Positions 5,388 to 5,476 of a stretch of 5,476 bases of DNA are shown here, piece by piece. The notes beneath the pieces were generated by a model. It was not told the origin of the DNA and did not search any database. It saw nothing but the letters and a program-made list of their open reading frames with translations. This stretch comes from Campylobacteraceae bacterium (GTDB lineage Bacteria; Campylobacterota; Campylobacteria; Campylobacterales; Sulfurovaceae), in NCBI GenBank assembly GCA_027056615.1, contig JALUKJ010000055.1:1-5476 (forward strand). Reading direction: 5' to 3'. A program made the translations under genes and the position numbers. How positions within the stretch are numbered: position 1 is the first letter of the stretch; each line of letters starts with the position of its first letter.

Positions 5388-5476
5388 TTCATTTTACTAT
5401 TACCTTATCTATTGAATATAAATATTTAAATATAGCTAGAAAACTTAAAGTTTTCAGCTTCCTATATTTAGGTTTA
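5388..5476. other. Non-coding edge with a long imperfect hairpin
   Basis: No gene is seen here. Bases 5424-5473 fold into a long interrupted stem: 5427-5434 with 5463-5470 (8 pairs, plus an outer A-T pair and two T-G wobbles), 5435-5437 with 5456-5458, and 5439-5445 with 5449-5455 around a 3-base loop, with a bulged A at 5438 and a 4-base bulge at 5459-5462. It could be a terminator of a gene beyond the window, a transposon-end or MITE-like structure, or a leader element. An ATG at 5392-5390 opens a 52-codon frame on the minus strand (MNKTLTTSMILGL), out of frame with the solute-binding remnant. Confidence 0.4.

Overview
The window is AT-rich, about one third G+C. Its gene content points to a sulfur-oxidising Campylobacterota bacterium (Sulfurimonas, Sulfurovum or Arcobacter-like). 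The main evidence is a soxD-soxY-soxZ run, the order expected at the end of the soxCDYZ cluster found in that phylum, with short lysine-rich proteins and strong A/T codon bias. The genus cannot be fixed from sequence alone.

Left part, + strand (1-1527): the 3' end of soxD (diheme cytochrome subunit of sulfane dehydrogenase), then a 190-base spacer with four inverted repeats, then soxY (Tat-exported sulfur carrier) and soxZ (its partner). Together they make the periplasmic carrier SoxYZ, which holds the sulfur intermediate on a C-terminal cysteine, and part of SoxCD, which oxidises it. A G+C-cored hairpin at 1505-1523 separates soxZ from the converging genes on the other strand.

Middle part, - strand (1528-4508): a compact, probably co-transcribed set read right to left. 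It holds prfB (peptide chain release factor 2, with no programmed frameshift), an exported two-domain rhodanese-like protein with an unusual active-site loop, a MOSC-domain protein whose start overlaps the rhodanese stop by 11 bases, and an acidic hypothetical protein of 147 residues. The rhodanese-MOSC pair is a plausible sulfur-handling unit beside the sox genes, but that link is inferred.

Right part, - strand (4524-5476): this looks like a gene graveyard. A reading frame matching the C-terminal half of an ABC-type solute-binding protein has no usable start and lacks its N-terminal half. Directly after its TAG stop the same frame stays open for 62 more codons with membrane-protein character, ending just before prfB. 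The last 90 bases contain no gene, only a long imperfect hairpin at the window edge.

No tRNA, rRNA, CRISPR array or complete mobile element was seen. The best candidates for a second look are the rhodanese loop and its MOSC partner, the GGCEG end of SoxY, the hairpin cluster before soxY, and the decayed region upstream of prfB.
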